A program made the position numbers and the translations under genes. From assembly GCF_001618955.1 (NCBI RefSeq), contig NZ_LVYV01000001.1:627501-691500 (forward strand): DNA of 64,000 bases. Direction: 5' to 3'. The notes beneath the pieces are model-generated. The model was not told the origin of the DNA, did no database searches, and saw only the letters and a list, made by a program, of their open reading frames with translations. The DNA is from Tardiphaga robiniae (lineage in GTDB: Bacteria; Pseudomonadota; Alphaproteobacteria; Rhizobiales; Xanthobacteraceae). Shown in pieces: positions 25,472-34,074 of this stretch. The number at the start of each line of letters is the position of its first letter. Position 1 is the first letter of the stretch.

Positions 25472-26193
25472 TTGTGGGCCTCCATCGAACGGCCGAGATA
25501 GGCTTCCACCACCACCGGATCGTTCGCCACCTGCTCCGGCGTGCCATCTGCCAGAAGGCGACCGAAATTCAGCACCAGGATGCGATCGCAGATCGTCATG
25601 ATCGCGCGCATGTGATGCTCGACGACCAGCAGCGTGATGCCGTCGTCGCGCAGCGAGCGGATCAGATCCATGATCTCCTGCATCTCGACCGGATTGAGTG
25701 CGGCCATCACCTCATCGAGCAGCAGCACTTTGGGGCCGGTGCACAATGCACGTGCCAGTTCGACACGCGCGCGCTCCGGGAACGAGAGATTGCCGGCGAG
25801 CTTGTGGGCAACAGATTTGAGCCCGACGCGGTCGAGGCAGATCAACGCCTCCTTGCGCGCGGTCTCGACATCATGACGCAACAGGCCTGCGGTGAGCACG
25901 TTGTCGAGCACCGAACTTTCGGCAAACAGCGCCACGTTCTGGAACGTCTTGGTCATGCCGAGCGCCGCGATCTTGTGCGGCTTCTGGCCGACGACACTGG
26001 TGCCGTCGAGCTGGATCGAACCACTGTCCGGGCGAATGAGGCCGACCAGCGTACTGAAGAACGTCGTCTTGCCGGCCCCGTTGGGGCCGATCAGGCCGAC
26101 GATCTGACCTTTCGGCACCGAGAACGTCACATCAGACAGCGCCTGAAGCCCGCCGAAGCGACGCGAAATGCCACGCACATCGAGAATGGTCAT
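25468..26193 (-). CDS. livG: Branched-chain-type ABC importer, ATPase subunit LivG
   Basis: 241 residues, LivG family. Walker A 'GPNGAGKTT', Walker B 'VLLLDEVMAALNP'. The ABC signature is atypical, 'LSFPERARVELARAL', lacking the usual LSxGxQ; this variation occurs in a subset of LivG proteins. The C-terminus contains 'FGRLLADGTPEQVANDPVVVEAYLG', typical for the family. Overlaps livM and livF by four bases each. Confidence 0.92.
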   Translation of the reverse strand: MTILDVRGISRRFGGLQALSDVTFSVPKGQIVGLIGPNGAGKTTFFSTLVGLIRPDSGSIQLDGTSVVGQKPHKIAALGMTKTFQNVALFAESSVLDNVLTAGLLRHDVETARKEALICLDRVGLKSVAHKLAGNLSFPERARVELARALCTGPKVLLLDEVMAALNPVEMQEIMDLIRSLRDDGITLLVVEHHMRAIMTICDRILVLNFGRLLADGTPEQVANDPVVVEAYLGRSMEAHK

Positions 26194-27161
26194 GAGCGCG
26201 CCTTGTTCGAGAACCGCGCCATCAGCGAGTCAAACACGGTGATGAAGCCGCGTGGACGCCACAGAATGACGGCGATCAGGATGACACCGAAGATCAGTTG
26301 CGACAGGCCCGCTGCACCCGACGAGAACAGATCGTTCATCAGTTCCTCAACCGGAATGATGAACAGTGCGCCGAGGATCGGACCGATCGCCGTACCGACG
26401 CCGCCGAGAATGGCGATCAGCGCGACGCGAATGGAGATCGACGCGGCGCTGAACACCGTATCCGGATCGAAGAACACGGCGACCTGCGCATAGAGCGTGC
26501 CCAGCATGGCCATCAGCACGCCGGAGATAACAGCCGTCTGCAGCTTCACCTTGGTGGTGTCGATGCCGATCACTTCCGCGGCGGCCGGATTTTCCTTGAT
26601 CGCGCGCAGCCGATAGCCCATGGCGCTGCGCCGGATCGCTTCGAAGATGACCGTCACGATGATCAAGGCGATCAGCGCGATATAGGCATGCGGCAATAGC
26701 TGCTTGAACGAGTAGGCAGCGATGCTTGGCGGGACGAACGGCACCGACAGACCGACAGGACCGCCGGTGAGCGACGTCCACACATTGGCGATGACGCGCA
26801 TCACTTCGCCGAACGCCAGCGTAGCCAATGCAAAGTAATGTCCCTGCAGTCGCATGGTTGGGACGGCAATGATCAGCGCGGCGATGCCACCGAGGAAGCC
26901 GCCGGCGAACATGCCGATCCACGGGCTGATGCCGAATTTCAGCACCAGGATGGTGGACGTATAGGCGCCGATGCCGAAGAAGGCTGCGTGGCCAAGCGAC
27001 GTCTGGTTGGCCAGACCACCGATGATGTTCCAGACCTGTGCCATCGCCGCGAACAGCAGCGTGAAGGTGAGCACGCGGATCCAGTATCCGGTCGGGCTGA
27101 GCAGCAGCGGCAACACAGCCGCAATGGCGATCACAGCCAGAATCGCGATCCAGCGTTTCAT
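26190..27161 (-). CDS. livM: Branched-chain-type ABC importer, permease LivM
   Basis: 323 residues with about ten helices and the LivM signature 'GLANQTSLGHAAFFGIGAYT' and 'AIKENPAAAEVIGIDTTKVK' (cytoplasmic EAA-like loop). ATG 27161 overlaps the livH stop by four bases. A far longer frame is open upstream to 27557 but it lies inside livH and is Arg-rich, so it is rejected. Inner-membrane half of the translocation channel. Confidence 0.92.
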   Translation of the reverse strand: MKRWIAILAVIAIAAVLPLLLSPTGYWIRVLTFTLLFAAMAQVWNIIGGLANQTSLGHAAFFGIGAYTSTILVLKFGISPWIGMFAGGFLGGIAALIIAVPTMRLQGHYFALATLAFGEVMRVIANVWTSLTGGPVGLSVPFVPPSIAAYSFKQLLPHAYIALIALIIVTVIFEAIRRSAMGYRLRAIKENPAAAEVIGIDTTKVKLQTAVISGVLMAMLGTLYAQVAVFFDPDTVFSAASISIRVALIAILGGVGTAIGPILGALFIIPVEELMNDLFSSGAAGLSQLIFGVILIAVILWRPRGFITVFDSLMARFSNKARS

Positions 27162-28018
27162 CGGGATGCTCCTACGAGGCCTTGCGGCCTTACCGCGAGC
27201 ACGAAAATAAAGACGATGAACAGAATGAGGTTCTGCAACTGGATCGGAAAGAACAGCGACGACAATGCCTGAATGACGCCCACTGCCAACCCGCCGACCA
27301 CCGCTCCCGCAACGCTGCCGAGACCACCGAGGACAACGACGGTGAACATGAGCACGACGAACTGGCCACCGACTCCGGGGAATACGGTGACATAGGGCAG
27401 GATCACCGCGCCGCCAAAGGCCGTGAGGCCGACACCGAGCGCGAAGGCGATCTTGTACATCAATGCAGTATCGATCCCCATCAACTGCGCGGCCATCGGG
27501 TTCTGCGCAGTCGCGCGCATCGCCCGACCGAACCAGCTCGTGCGCATGAACCACCACAGGGCCAGACCACAGGCCAGCGACATGCCGAAGGCGATCAGAT
27601 ACGGCACACTGATAAAGAGCGCGCCGAGCGACAGCGACATGGTCTGATAGGACGTGGTCACCGAACGAAACTGTGAACCGAACAGCAGCAGCGACCCGTT
27701 CTCGATGACGATCAACAGACCAACAGTGAGGAAGATCTGCGCCACCGAGGGCGCTTTCAACACGCGTGCGATCAACTGCCCCTGCACCAGCCAGCCGATG
27801 CCGAATGCGACCGCAAAGGACAGCGGCGCGGCCACCACCGGGTCAAGGCCGAGATAGGCCCAGGCGAACCACGACACGAACATGCCAATCATCAGGAATT
27901 CCGCCTGCGCGAAATTCACGATGCCCATCACGCCATAGACCAGCGTCAGGCCGATGGAGATGACGGCGTAGACGCCGCCCACCAGCAACCCGTCGATTAT
28001 TGCTTGTAGAAATGACAC
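27158..28018 (-). CDS. livH: Branched-chain-type ABC importer, permease LivH
   Basis: 286 residues with about eight helices. Diagnostic stretches are 'LVYGVMGIVNFAQAEFLMIG' near the N-terminus and 'RATAQNPMAAQLMGIDTALM' in the EAA-like loop, plus 'GGLGSVAGAVVGGLAVGVIQ'. It follows the binding-protein gene by 20 bases and overlaps livM. Standard LivH length. Confidence 0.92.
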   Translation of the reverse strand: MSFLQAIIDGLLVGGVYAVISIGLTLVYGVMGIVNFAQAEFLMIGMFVSWFAWAYLGLDPVVAAPLSFAVAFGIGWLVQGQLIARVLKAPSVAQIFLTVGLLIVIENGSLLLFGSQFRSVTTSYQTMSLSLGALFISVPYLIAFGMSLACGLALWWFMRTSWFGRAMRATAQNPMAAQLMGIDTALMYKIAFALGVGLTAFGGAVILPYVTVFPGVGGQFVVLMFTVVVLGGLGSVAGAVVGGLAVGVIQALSSLFFPIQLQNLILFIVFIFVLAVRPQGLVGASR

Positions 28019-28038
28019 TGCGATCTTTCTTCAGTTCG

Positions 28039-29262
28039 TCAGGACTTCCAGACCGCGGTGCCCTTGGCGACGTCCTTCGGCCACACCGTGACGAGCTCCT
28101 TGTTGCGCCATTGCGCCATCACGGGAACTGACAGGGTATTAAGGCCGGTGCTGTCGAATTCGACGGCGCCGCCGGTCATCGCCTTGGTCCAGCCACCGGT
28201 GAATTTTGCGCCGCGCAGCGCGATGGTGACGTCCTCGGCTTTGGCCGACTTCGCCTTCTCGATGGCCTGCACCAGCACGTCGAGAGCGACGGCGTGTTCC
28301 AGCGCTTCATGCACCATGAAGTACCCGAAGCGCTTGCGGAAACGTTCGGTGAGATCCGGCGCGAGATCGTAGTTGGCGGGCGCGATCGACAGCACGTTCT
28401 CCGCGAATTCGCCGAGGCCCTTTTCGAAGTCGGGAATGACATAACCGGCTGCGCCACCGATGGCCGGGATGGTGATGCGCTGCTGGCGCATGGTGCGGAT
28501 CAGCAGCAGGCTGTCATTGAGATAGGACACCGGGAAGACGGCCTGGGCGCCGGACGCGCGCAGCTTGTTGATCAACGGCGTGGTGTCGGTGATCCCCAGC
28601 GGATAGGCATCGTCCATCGCGATGTCGATATTGGCTGCCTTGGCAGCAGCACGAAGGCCGGCCGCCTGTGCAGTACCATAGGCGGTGTCTTCATACATGA
28701 TCGCGATCTTGTCGATCTTGGCGCCGGACGCCTGCGCAATCGCCAGCGTGTAGTCGAGCTGCGCCTTGCCGAGCGCAGAGGCCTTGGCGACGATCTGGAA
28801 GATGTTCTTGAAGCCGCGACCGGTAATCTGGTCAGCGAAGGACATGGTGAGCAGCGGAATGTCGCGGCGCTCCGTGACTTCCGAAATGGCAATGGTCAGC
28901 GATGATGCGAATGCGCCGAGGATCGCCGTCACTTCGTTCTGGGTGATGAGGCGCTGCGCGACGGTGCCCGCGGTGGTGGGCGTCGAGGTCGCGTCCGCAA
29001 CGATCAGATTGATCTTGGCACCGCCGAGCGCCTTGATGCCGCCGGCTGCGTTGATCTCATCGGCGACCAGTTCGATGCCGTTGCGCGAATTGATGCCGAA
29101 CTGCGCATTGGCGCCCGACAGCGGCATGATCACGCCGATATTGACCGGCTTCGCCTGCGCGCGCGCCGACGACACAATCATCGGGCTGGCCAGCAGAGAC
29201 GCGGTTCCGGCGAGCAGCGAACGGCGGCTCAGGCCACCACGATGGGAGGTTGTCTTGGACAT
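28039..29262 (-). CDS. Branched-chain-type ABC importer, periplasmic binding protein LivK-like
   Basis: 407 residues, Peripla_BP_6 family. The leader has a twin-arginine-like motif 'LSRRSLLAGTASLLASP' followed by an ARAQA cleavage region. The mature part starts 'VNIGVIMPLSGANAQFGINS', typical of LivK-like proteins that bind amino acids, aromatic acids, amides or urea. It is the first gene of livKHMGF-CMD, divergent from the GntR-type regulator at 29377, with inverted repeats in between. Ligand unknown; the neighbourhood enzymes suggest a carboxylic or aromatic compound rather than an amino acid. Confidence 0.9.
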   Translation of the reverse strand: MSKTTSHRGGLSRRSLLAGTASLLASPMIVSSARAQAKPVNIGVIMPLSGANAQFGINSRNGIELVADEINAAGGIKALGGAKINLIVADATSTPTTAGTVAQRLITQNEVTAILGAFASSLTIAISEVTERRDIPLLTMSFADQITGRGFKNIFQIVAKASALGKAQLDYTLAIAQASGAKIDKIAIMYEDTAYGTAQAAGLRAAAKAANIDIAMDDAYPLGITDTTPLINKLRASGAQAVFPVSYLNDSLLLIRTMRQQRITIPAIGGAAGYVIPDFEKGLGEFAENVLSIAPANYDLAPDLTERFRKRFGYFMVHEALEHAVALDVLVQAIEKAKSAKAEDVTIALRGAKFTGGWTKAMTGGAVEFDSTGLNTLSVPVMAQWRNKELVTVWPKDVAKGTAVWKS

Positions 29263-29331
29263 GGGCGTTTTCTCCGAATGCAGAACGGCCTTTGCGGCTT
29301 CATCGTCAATTCGACATAAAACAGATGAGCG

Positions 29332-29374
29332 GTCAAGCTGCTTGACAGATTGTCTGATAGACGGTCAACTTGAC
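29332..29374. promoter_or_regulatory. Divergent operator region with perfect inverted repeats
   Basis: Three inverted repeats are packed between the binding-protein gene and the GntR-type regulator gene: GTCAAGC-T-GCTTGAC at 29332-29346, GTCT-GAT-AGAC at 29352-29362, and GTCAA-C-TTGAC at 29364-29374. The first and third share the half-site GTCAA/TTGAC. The last ends 2 bases before the regulator's ATG (29377). The arrangement fits autoregulation and control of the importer operon by the FCD-type GntR protein; this is inference from position and symmetry. Confidence 0.6.
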
Positions 29375-29376
29375 GC

Positions 29377-30060
29377 ATGGCAAAGATCGAATCGGACCTG
29401 AATGTCTCGCGGGAATCGACCAGCCTACGACTGCTGGTTGAAAACCGACTACGCTCTGCAATCGGTAGCGGGCTGTTCAAACCTGGCCAGCGGCTGATCG
29501 AGCGTGAGCTGTGCGAGCAGGTCGGCGTCGGCCGCACCTCGATCCGCGAGGCGCTCCGGCAACTCGAGGCAGAGGGCCTTGTCACCACGATCCCGCATCG
29601 TGGCCCCATCGTCAGCACTATCAGCGTCGAGGAAGCCGAGCAGCTTTATGATTTGCGCGCGCTGCTGGAGGGCTATGCCGGCCGTGAATGTGCGCGGCTG
29701 CGCGATCCGGTGATCATCGAACGTTTGCGCAAACAGTTCGTCCAGATGGGCGCCGTTGCCGGTCAGGAAGACCGCAGCGACCTGTTGGCCGCCAAGACTG
29801 AATTCTATGCCGCGCTGCTCGAAGGCTGCGGCAATGTTTTCGTTGAACGCTTTCTGAAGATGCTGCTGAACCGTGTGACGGTGCTCCGCATGACGTCGAT
29901 GACCCAGTCCAATCGCATCGGCCGCAGTCTTGCCGAAATCGAGACCATCCTTGTCGCGATCGAGGCCGGCGACGAAGATGGCGCCGAGCAGGCTTGCGTC
30001 CAGCACATCAAGAATGCCGCCGCGATAGCGCTGGAAGCGCTGCGGCGCGATAATCCCTGA
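29377..30060 (+). CDS. GntR family regulator, FCD (FadR C-terminal) type
   Basis: 227 residues. An N-terminal winged helix-turn-helix (about 20-85) contains 'IGSGLFKPGQRLIERELCEQ' and 'VGRTSIREALRQLEAEGLV', the GntR signature. The C-terminal all-helical FCD domain (about 95-215) carries 'LYDLRALLEGYAGREC' and Asp/His positions for a metal-ligand pocket. It probably senses the compound imported by the divergent livKHMGF system. Next on the same strand are the dehydrogenase and hydrolase genes, 61 bases on. ATG 29377 is close behind the operator palindrome. Confidence 0.9.
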   Translation: MAKIESDLNVSRESTSLRLLVENRLRSAIGSGLFKPGQRLIERELCEQVGVGRTSIREALRQLEAEGLVTTIPHRGPIVSTISVEEAEQLYDLRALLEGYAGRECARLRDPVIIERLRKQFVQMGAVAGQEDRSDLLAAKTEFYAALLEGCGNVFVERFLKMLLNRVTVLRMTSMTQSNRIGRSLAEIETILVAIEAGDEDGAEQACVQHIKNAAAIALEALRRDNP

Positions 30061-30121
30061 CAAGCGCGATCACCTGCCGCGCCAGATATCGACTAAAATA
30101 AGAACTTGAAGAGGAACGCTC

Positions 30122-31012
30122 GTGTCGCATTCAGCCGCTATCAATCCGCCCGCCAAGATCGCCGTCATTGGCCTTGGTAATATGGGACGCCCCATGGCCG
30201 CATGCATTGCGCGCGCGGGCTATCAGGTGGTTGGCTTCGATACGTTTGCCGAAGCCCGCGCCAAATATGCCGAAGCCGGCGGGACGTCGGCGGCCACCGT
30301 CGATGAAGCCGTCAAGGACGCAGCCGCGGTCATCACCTTGCTGCCCGACGGCAAGATCGTGCGCGCGGCCGTGGAAGGTTTCAAGGCCAAGCTCGCGCCG
30401 GGCACGGTGGTGATCGATATGAGCTCCTCCGCTCCGATGGGCACGCGCGCACTCGGCGAAGAACTCATCGCGGCAGGCCTTGCTTTCATCGACGCGCCGG
30501 TATCGGGCGGCGTGAAACGCGCCATAGACGGCACGCTGGCGATCATGGCCGGCGGTGACGGCAAGACCATCGATCGCGCCGATCCCGTGCTGAATGCCAT
30601 GGGCAAGTCAGTCTTTCGCACCGGTCCGCTCGGCTCCGGTCACGCCGCCAAGGCATTGAACAACTACGTCTCGGCAGCAGGCCTCGCCGCTGCCGCCGAA
30701 GCCGTTGCCATCGGCGGTAAGTTCGGCATCGACCCGAACGTTCTCGTCGATGTGCTGAACGCCTCCACCGGGCGCAACAACTCGACCGAAAACAAGCTCA
30801 AGCAATTCGTTATTCCCGAAAAGTACACCTCGGGCTTTGGGCTGGCCTTGATGGCGAAGGATATCCGCACCGCCGACGAACTCGCACACCAGATCGGCGT
30901 CAGCGCGCCGCTGGCAGATGAAGTCACTGCACTGTGGGATGCTGCGCTGGAGAAGCTTGGACCATCGGCCGACCATGTCGAGATCGGCCGCTATCTCACT
31001 GCCAGGAAGTAG
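30122..31012 (+). CDS. NAD(P)-dependent beta-hydroxyacid dehydrogenase (3-hydroxyisobutyrate dehydrogenase family)
   Basis: 296 residues, family length. N-terminal Rossmann fold with 'IAVIGLGNMGRPMA' (GxGxxG). The substrate-binding motif is 'FIDAPVSGGVKRAIDGTLAIM' in part, and the catalytic lysine lies in 'GSGHAAKALNNYV'. The C-terminal all-helical dimerisation domain follows. GTG 30122 is preceded by GAAGAGGAA and is the most likely start. Related enzymes act on 3-hydroxyisobutyrate, tartronate semialdehyde and similar small hydroxyacids; the true substrate is not evident. It is in an apparent operon with the regulator upstream and the hydrolase downstream (12-base gap). Confidence 0.88.
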   Translation: MSHSAAINPPAKIAVIGLGNMGRPMAACIARAGYQVVGFDTFAEARAKYAEAGGTSAATVDEAVKDAAAVITLLPDGKIVRAAVEGFKAKLAPGTVVIDMSSSAPMGTRALGEELIAAGLAFIDAPVSGGVKRAIDGTLAIMAGGDGKTIDRADPVLNAMGKSVFRTGPLGSGHAAKALNNYVSAAGLAAAAEAVAIGGKFGIDPNVLVDVLNASTGRNNSTENKLKQFVIPEKYTSGFGLALMAKDIRTADELAHQIGVSAPLADEVTALWDAALEKLGPSADHVEIGRYLTARK

Positions 31013-31024
31013 GTGACGTTGGGC

Positions 31025-32251
31025 ATGGGCCTGATCGACGAGCTTCGCAATCGACTTGCGGTCGCGATTGCCGCGCCGGAGGTGCAGTCCTTTGCGCGCG
31101 GACTGGATATTGAAATTCAGTTTGGGATCGACGAGGCCGCCGTCGCGATCGCTTGTCGTAACAACCAACCGGTTGTCAGTATACCCAGCAATGCGCCAGA
31201 CATCGCGCTATCCGGACCAGCCACAGCATGGCTGAAGGTGCTGGCGTCCTGCCCGCCGCCGACCTATCATTCGTTTTCATCGATCCAGCTACGCAACACC
31301 AGCTTCACCGTGACCGGCAATGCACTGGTCATTGCGCAGGCCCGCGCATTTCTTGAAGCCGTGTTTGCGAATCTGACGACGCCGGCCGCGCATGCGGTCG
31401 AAGTCGATCTCACGCGCCTTGAGGGCCGCTATCACCGCGTGCACAGCGCCGGCGGGCAGATTGCCGAAATCTATTCAGAGGCCACGGGCACCGGCAGGCC
31501 GGTGCTGTGCCTCCACACAGCCGGAGCGGATACGCGGCAGTTTCACGGCGTGATGTGCGATCCCGAACTCGGGCGCGACTGGCGCCTGATCGGCTTCGAC
31601 ATGCCGCTTCATGGCCGCTCGATGCCGCCCGTCGGTTGGGATGGCAGCATCTATCAGCTCGATCAGCCGACCTATCTGGACTGGTGCGCGAGCTTTATCG
31701 AACAGGCTATCGGCGAACCCGTTATGGTGATGGGCTGCTCGATGGGCGCCGGCATCGCCATGGCGCTCGCCGCAGAGCGACCTGATCTCGTGAAGGCCGT
31801 GATCGCGCTCGAAGCGCCCTTGCGCCCACGCGGCCGTCGTAACGACTATCTCACGCATGCCGGCGTCAATGGCGGCTGGCATTCGGCAGCCTATGTGCGC
31901 GGATTGATGAGCCCGTCCAGCCCCGCCGAAGATCGCCGACGCGCTGCATGGATCTATTCGCAGGGTGCGCCGGGCGTCTATGATGGCGACCTGGCTTTCT
32001 ATTCAGACGAGTTCGACGGCGAGCAAATCGCCAAGCTCATCGATGGCCACAAGATCCCCGTGCATCTCCTGATCGGTCACTACGACTTCTCCGCCACCGT
32101 GAGCGATGCCTACGCGCTCGCCGAATGGATCGAAGGCGCCGTGGTGACAGAGATGCCGGAGCTCGGACATTTTCCGATGACGGAGAACCCGCCAAAAATG
32201 CTGGACTATCTGCGTCCCGTCTTCCGAGCACTGCGTAGTTTGCCGCTTTGA
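31025..32251 (+). CDS. Alpha/beta hydrolase with N-terminal extension
   Basis: 408 residues. Residues about 1-130 form a non-hydrolase extension that vaguely resembles a small lipid-binding (SCP2-like) fold. The alpha/beta hydrolase core begins about residue 150 with 'RPVLCLHTAGADTRQF' (oxyanion region). The nucleophile elbow is 'GCSMGAG', with Ser as nucleophile; the acid is probably Asp in 'LLIGHYDFSAT' and the catalytic His in 'ELGHFPMTENP'. ATG 31025 has an AGGTGA ribosome-binding site 8 bases upstream; GTG 31013 is an alternative. Likely hydrolyses an ester, lactone or C-C bond in the same pathway as the dehydrogenase; function not established. Confidence 0.82.
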   Translation: MGLIDELRNRLAVAIAAPEVQSFARGLDIEIQFGIDEAAVAIACRNNQPVVSIPSNAPDIALSGPATAWLKVLASCPPPTYHSFSSIQLRNTSFTVTGNALVIAQARAFLEAVFANLTTPAAHAVEVDLTRLEGRYHRVHSAGGQIAEIYSEATGTGRPVLCLHTAGADTRQFHGVMCDPELGRDWRLIGFDMPLHGRSMPPVGWDGSIYQLDQPTYLDWCASFIEQAIGEPVMVMGCSMGAGIAMALAAERPDLVKAVIALEAPLRPRGRRNDYLTHAGVNGGWHSAAYVRGLMSPSSPAEDRRRAAWIYSQGAPGVYDGDLAFYSDEFDGEQIAKLIDGHKIPVHLLIGHYDFSATVSDAYALAEWIEGAVVTEMPELGHFPMTENPPKMLDYLRPVFRALRSLPL

Positions 32252-32262
32252 ATGCGTGGGAA

Positions 32263-32430
32263 TTATTCCGGGGGTTGCAGCCCCGGTGACGCCACCCAAT
32301 TTTCGACCTTCGAGTAAAACAGAAACTGCTGTGCTTTCTTAAGCAACTCGTCTCTCTTCGGGCCGGGCTCCAAGGCGTCAGCTCGCTCAGCACAATTTTT
32401 CGCCATTCGCGCGTAGTCACTGGGTGTCAT
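32263..32430 (-). CDS. 55-residue protein, unknown function
   Basis: A short gene from ATG 32430 to TAA 32263. Its translation, MTPSDYARMAKNCAERADAL then EPGPKRDELLKKAQQFLFYS and a short Pro-ending tail, is hydrophilic and helical and shows the 'S-x-Y-x-x-x-A-x-x-C-x-x-x-A' pattern of a small rhizobial protein family of unknown function. It lies just downstream of, and convergent with, the hydrolase gene (11 bases apart). Upstream, 32431-32549 shows no gene. Confidence 0.62.
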   Translation of the reverse strand: MTPSDYARMAKNCAERADALEPGPKRDELLKKAQQFLFYSKVENWVASPGLQPPE

Positions 32431-32549
32431 ATGCGAATCCCCGGATTCAGCGTTGGCATACTACGAATCTAAATCTGGGCGAAAATTAGTTCGAAAGATC
32501 AATCTCAAGCCGAAGTGCGATATCTGAGTACTCACAGACACGACTACAT

Positions 32550-33521
32550 TTACGTTTTTTGTGCCACCATGACAGTCGGATCGGCCAGACTCGGTACAAC
32601 GATCAATCGCTTCACGGCGCCTGCTTTGTAGGCCTGCAAGAACGTTGTGTAGTCCTTGAACGATACGCAACCGTTCGAATCTCCCTTTGGTCCCATCAGG
32701 TAACTGTGCGTAAGTAACCCGGAGCGGCCAAACAGATCACCTTGACCCACCGGCTTCATTCTCAATGCTTCAACGCCGTGAAACGGCTTCTCTCGCTTGC
32801 TCAGTTCATATATCTGCGGTGGCGTCGCACCTCGATCATGGACGTGGATTTGCGTTGGATCGTCCATCAGTTCGCCAAGTCCGGAGTGAGCCTCGAGCCG
32901 CGTTCCGTCGGGCATGTAAACGGTGCGCGCGGAAATGTCGTAAAGCGCCGTCCGCGTTTCCGCCAATGTTGGAGGTGCACTGTCCTTTCCGTCACCGGAG
33001 ATTCCACCCTCGGGTGACGCAGATGCTAAAACAGTTTCAGACGGCTGTAGCATCGCGAAGACTTTTTTAAGTGCTGCGCTTACGTTGGACAAAGGATCAG
33101 ACGGTATTGACGCTTGATCGGGCAGAGACACAGCAATCAAATTGGCCGCCGACGGTCGGACTCTCGGTAGCGGCACTTTTCCATTCGCTGCCGAGATTCC
33201 GAGCGAGCTGTCGGCGGGAAGCACTGGCTGCGATCGCATTGCTTGCGCGAGCTGCGACTTAGCCCGTTGAACTTCTAATTCGGCATGAGAAGCCGACACT
33301 TCAAAATCAAACGCTTGCGGAAAACGCTGAACGAACGAGACGTCGTCGAGCTGGGGACCACTTGGATTTTTGGCCTTAAAGAAGCTCAGTACATTTTGAG
33401 GCTCCCGAACATACGCGCATAACGTCAAAGCCGCAGCAAAGGCTCCGACAGACGCAGCAGCGATAACAATTCGAGATCTACGCAATTGATGCCCCGGACG
33501 CGACGCAAAAAGGCTACCCAA
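32550..33521 (-). CDS. DUF2778 (Tlde1-like) L,D-transpeptidase-fold protein
   Basis: 323 residues. One N-terminal membrane helix (about residues 19-42, 'IVIAAASVGAFAAALTLCAY') anchors it, followed by a long low-complexity linker. The C-terminal DUF2778 domain (about 190-315) begins 'ALYDISARTVYMPDGTRLEAHSG' in pieces ARTVYMPDGT and EAHSG, includes 'HVHDRGATPPQIYEL' and 'THSYLMGPKG', and the catalytic-type 'DSNGCVSF' with Cys. The fold is related to L,D-transpeptidases that act on peptidoglycan stem peptides. No type VI secretion genes or immunity gene are visible near, so a housekeeping periplasmic role is more likely than an effector. Confidence 0.82.
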   Translation of the reverse strand: MGSLFASRPGHQLRRSRIVIAAASVGAFAAALTLCAYVREPQNVLSFFKAKNPSGPQLDDVSFVQRFPQAFDFEVSASHAELEVQRAKSQLAQAMRSQPVLPADSSLGISAANGKVPLPRVRPSAANLIAVSLPDQASIPSDPLSNVSAALKKVFAMLQPSETVLASASPEGGISGDGKDSAPPTLAETRTALYDISARTVYMPDGTRLEAHSGLGELMDDPTQIHVHDRGATPPQIYELSKREKPFHGVEALRMKPVGQGDLFGRSGLLTHSYLMGPKGDSNGCVSFKDYTTFLQAYKAGAVKRLIVVPSLADPTVMVAQKT

Positions 33522-33760
33522 TAATTCAAGCTCAAATCAAGCCAACGAGCCTGACGTATTGGGCCATTTTGGCCTTGCCAGACTTTGCGCCATTCAGGAA
33601 GGCCCGTCTCCCAGAGCGAGAGCTTCCTTTTCCAATCCCAGCCTGCCGATACAGGCTCCTTAAAAACCTAGCCATGACGTAGACATCATCCTGTTACCGC
33701 GCGGGGAGCGGAAGGACGACAGCCGGCTCGCAAATAGATCAGATGGTTAGGAGGGGGTGC

Positions 33761-33850
33761 TGGCGGAGAGAGTGGGATTCGAACCCACGGTACGGTTTCC
33801 CGCACACACGCTTTCCAAGCGTGCGCCTTAAGCCACTCGGCCATCTCTCC
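33761..33850 (-). tRNA. tRNA-Ser (anticodon GGA)
   Basis: Reading the minus strand, the sequence starts GGAGAGATGGCCGAGTGG and ends with the T-arm GGTTCGAATCCC and acceptor CTCTCCGCCA, so CCA is encoded. The acceptor stem GGAGAGA pairs with TCTCTCC. A long variable arm is present, as expected for serine. The anticodon loop reads CTTGGAAAG; GGA lies at complement(33814-33816). 90 bases in total. Confidence 0.95.
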
Positions 33851-34074
33851 GGCGCGCCTTCTCATGACGGGCCGGAGCGAGATTTGCAAGGGACCGCCGG
33901 CCCGGCCCGGCGGTTTTTCTCAAATTATTGAAGGATATAGGGAATTCGGGGGAGCCTTGGCGCCACCTGCTCGCCCTGGCGAGCGGCGAATCGGCTTGCG
34001 ATGCGTCGGCACAGCAATCCCCGCACCAGCGCGCCGCGGGAGACATCCCCATTTCGCCTGGCTGGCGCCGCGGC

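Noticed and set aside
32550-33521. Type VI secretion effector reading of the DUF2778 protein
   Set aside because: It has an N-terminal membrane helix, no immunity gene beside it and no type VI genes in the window; DUF2778 is also widespread as a chromosomal family.
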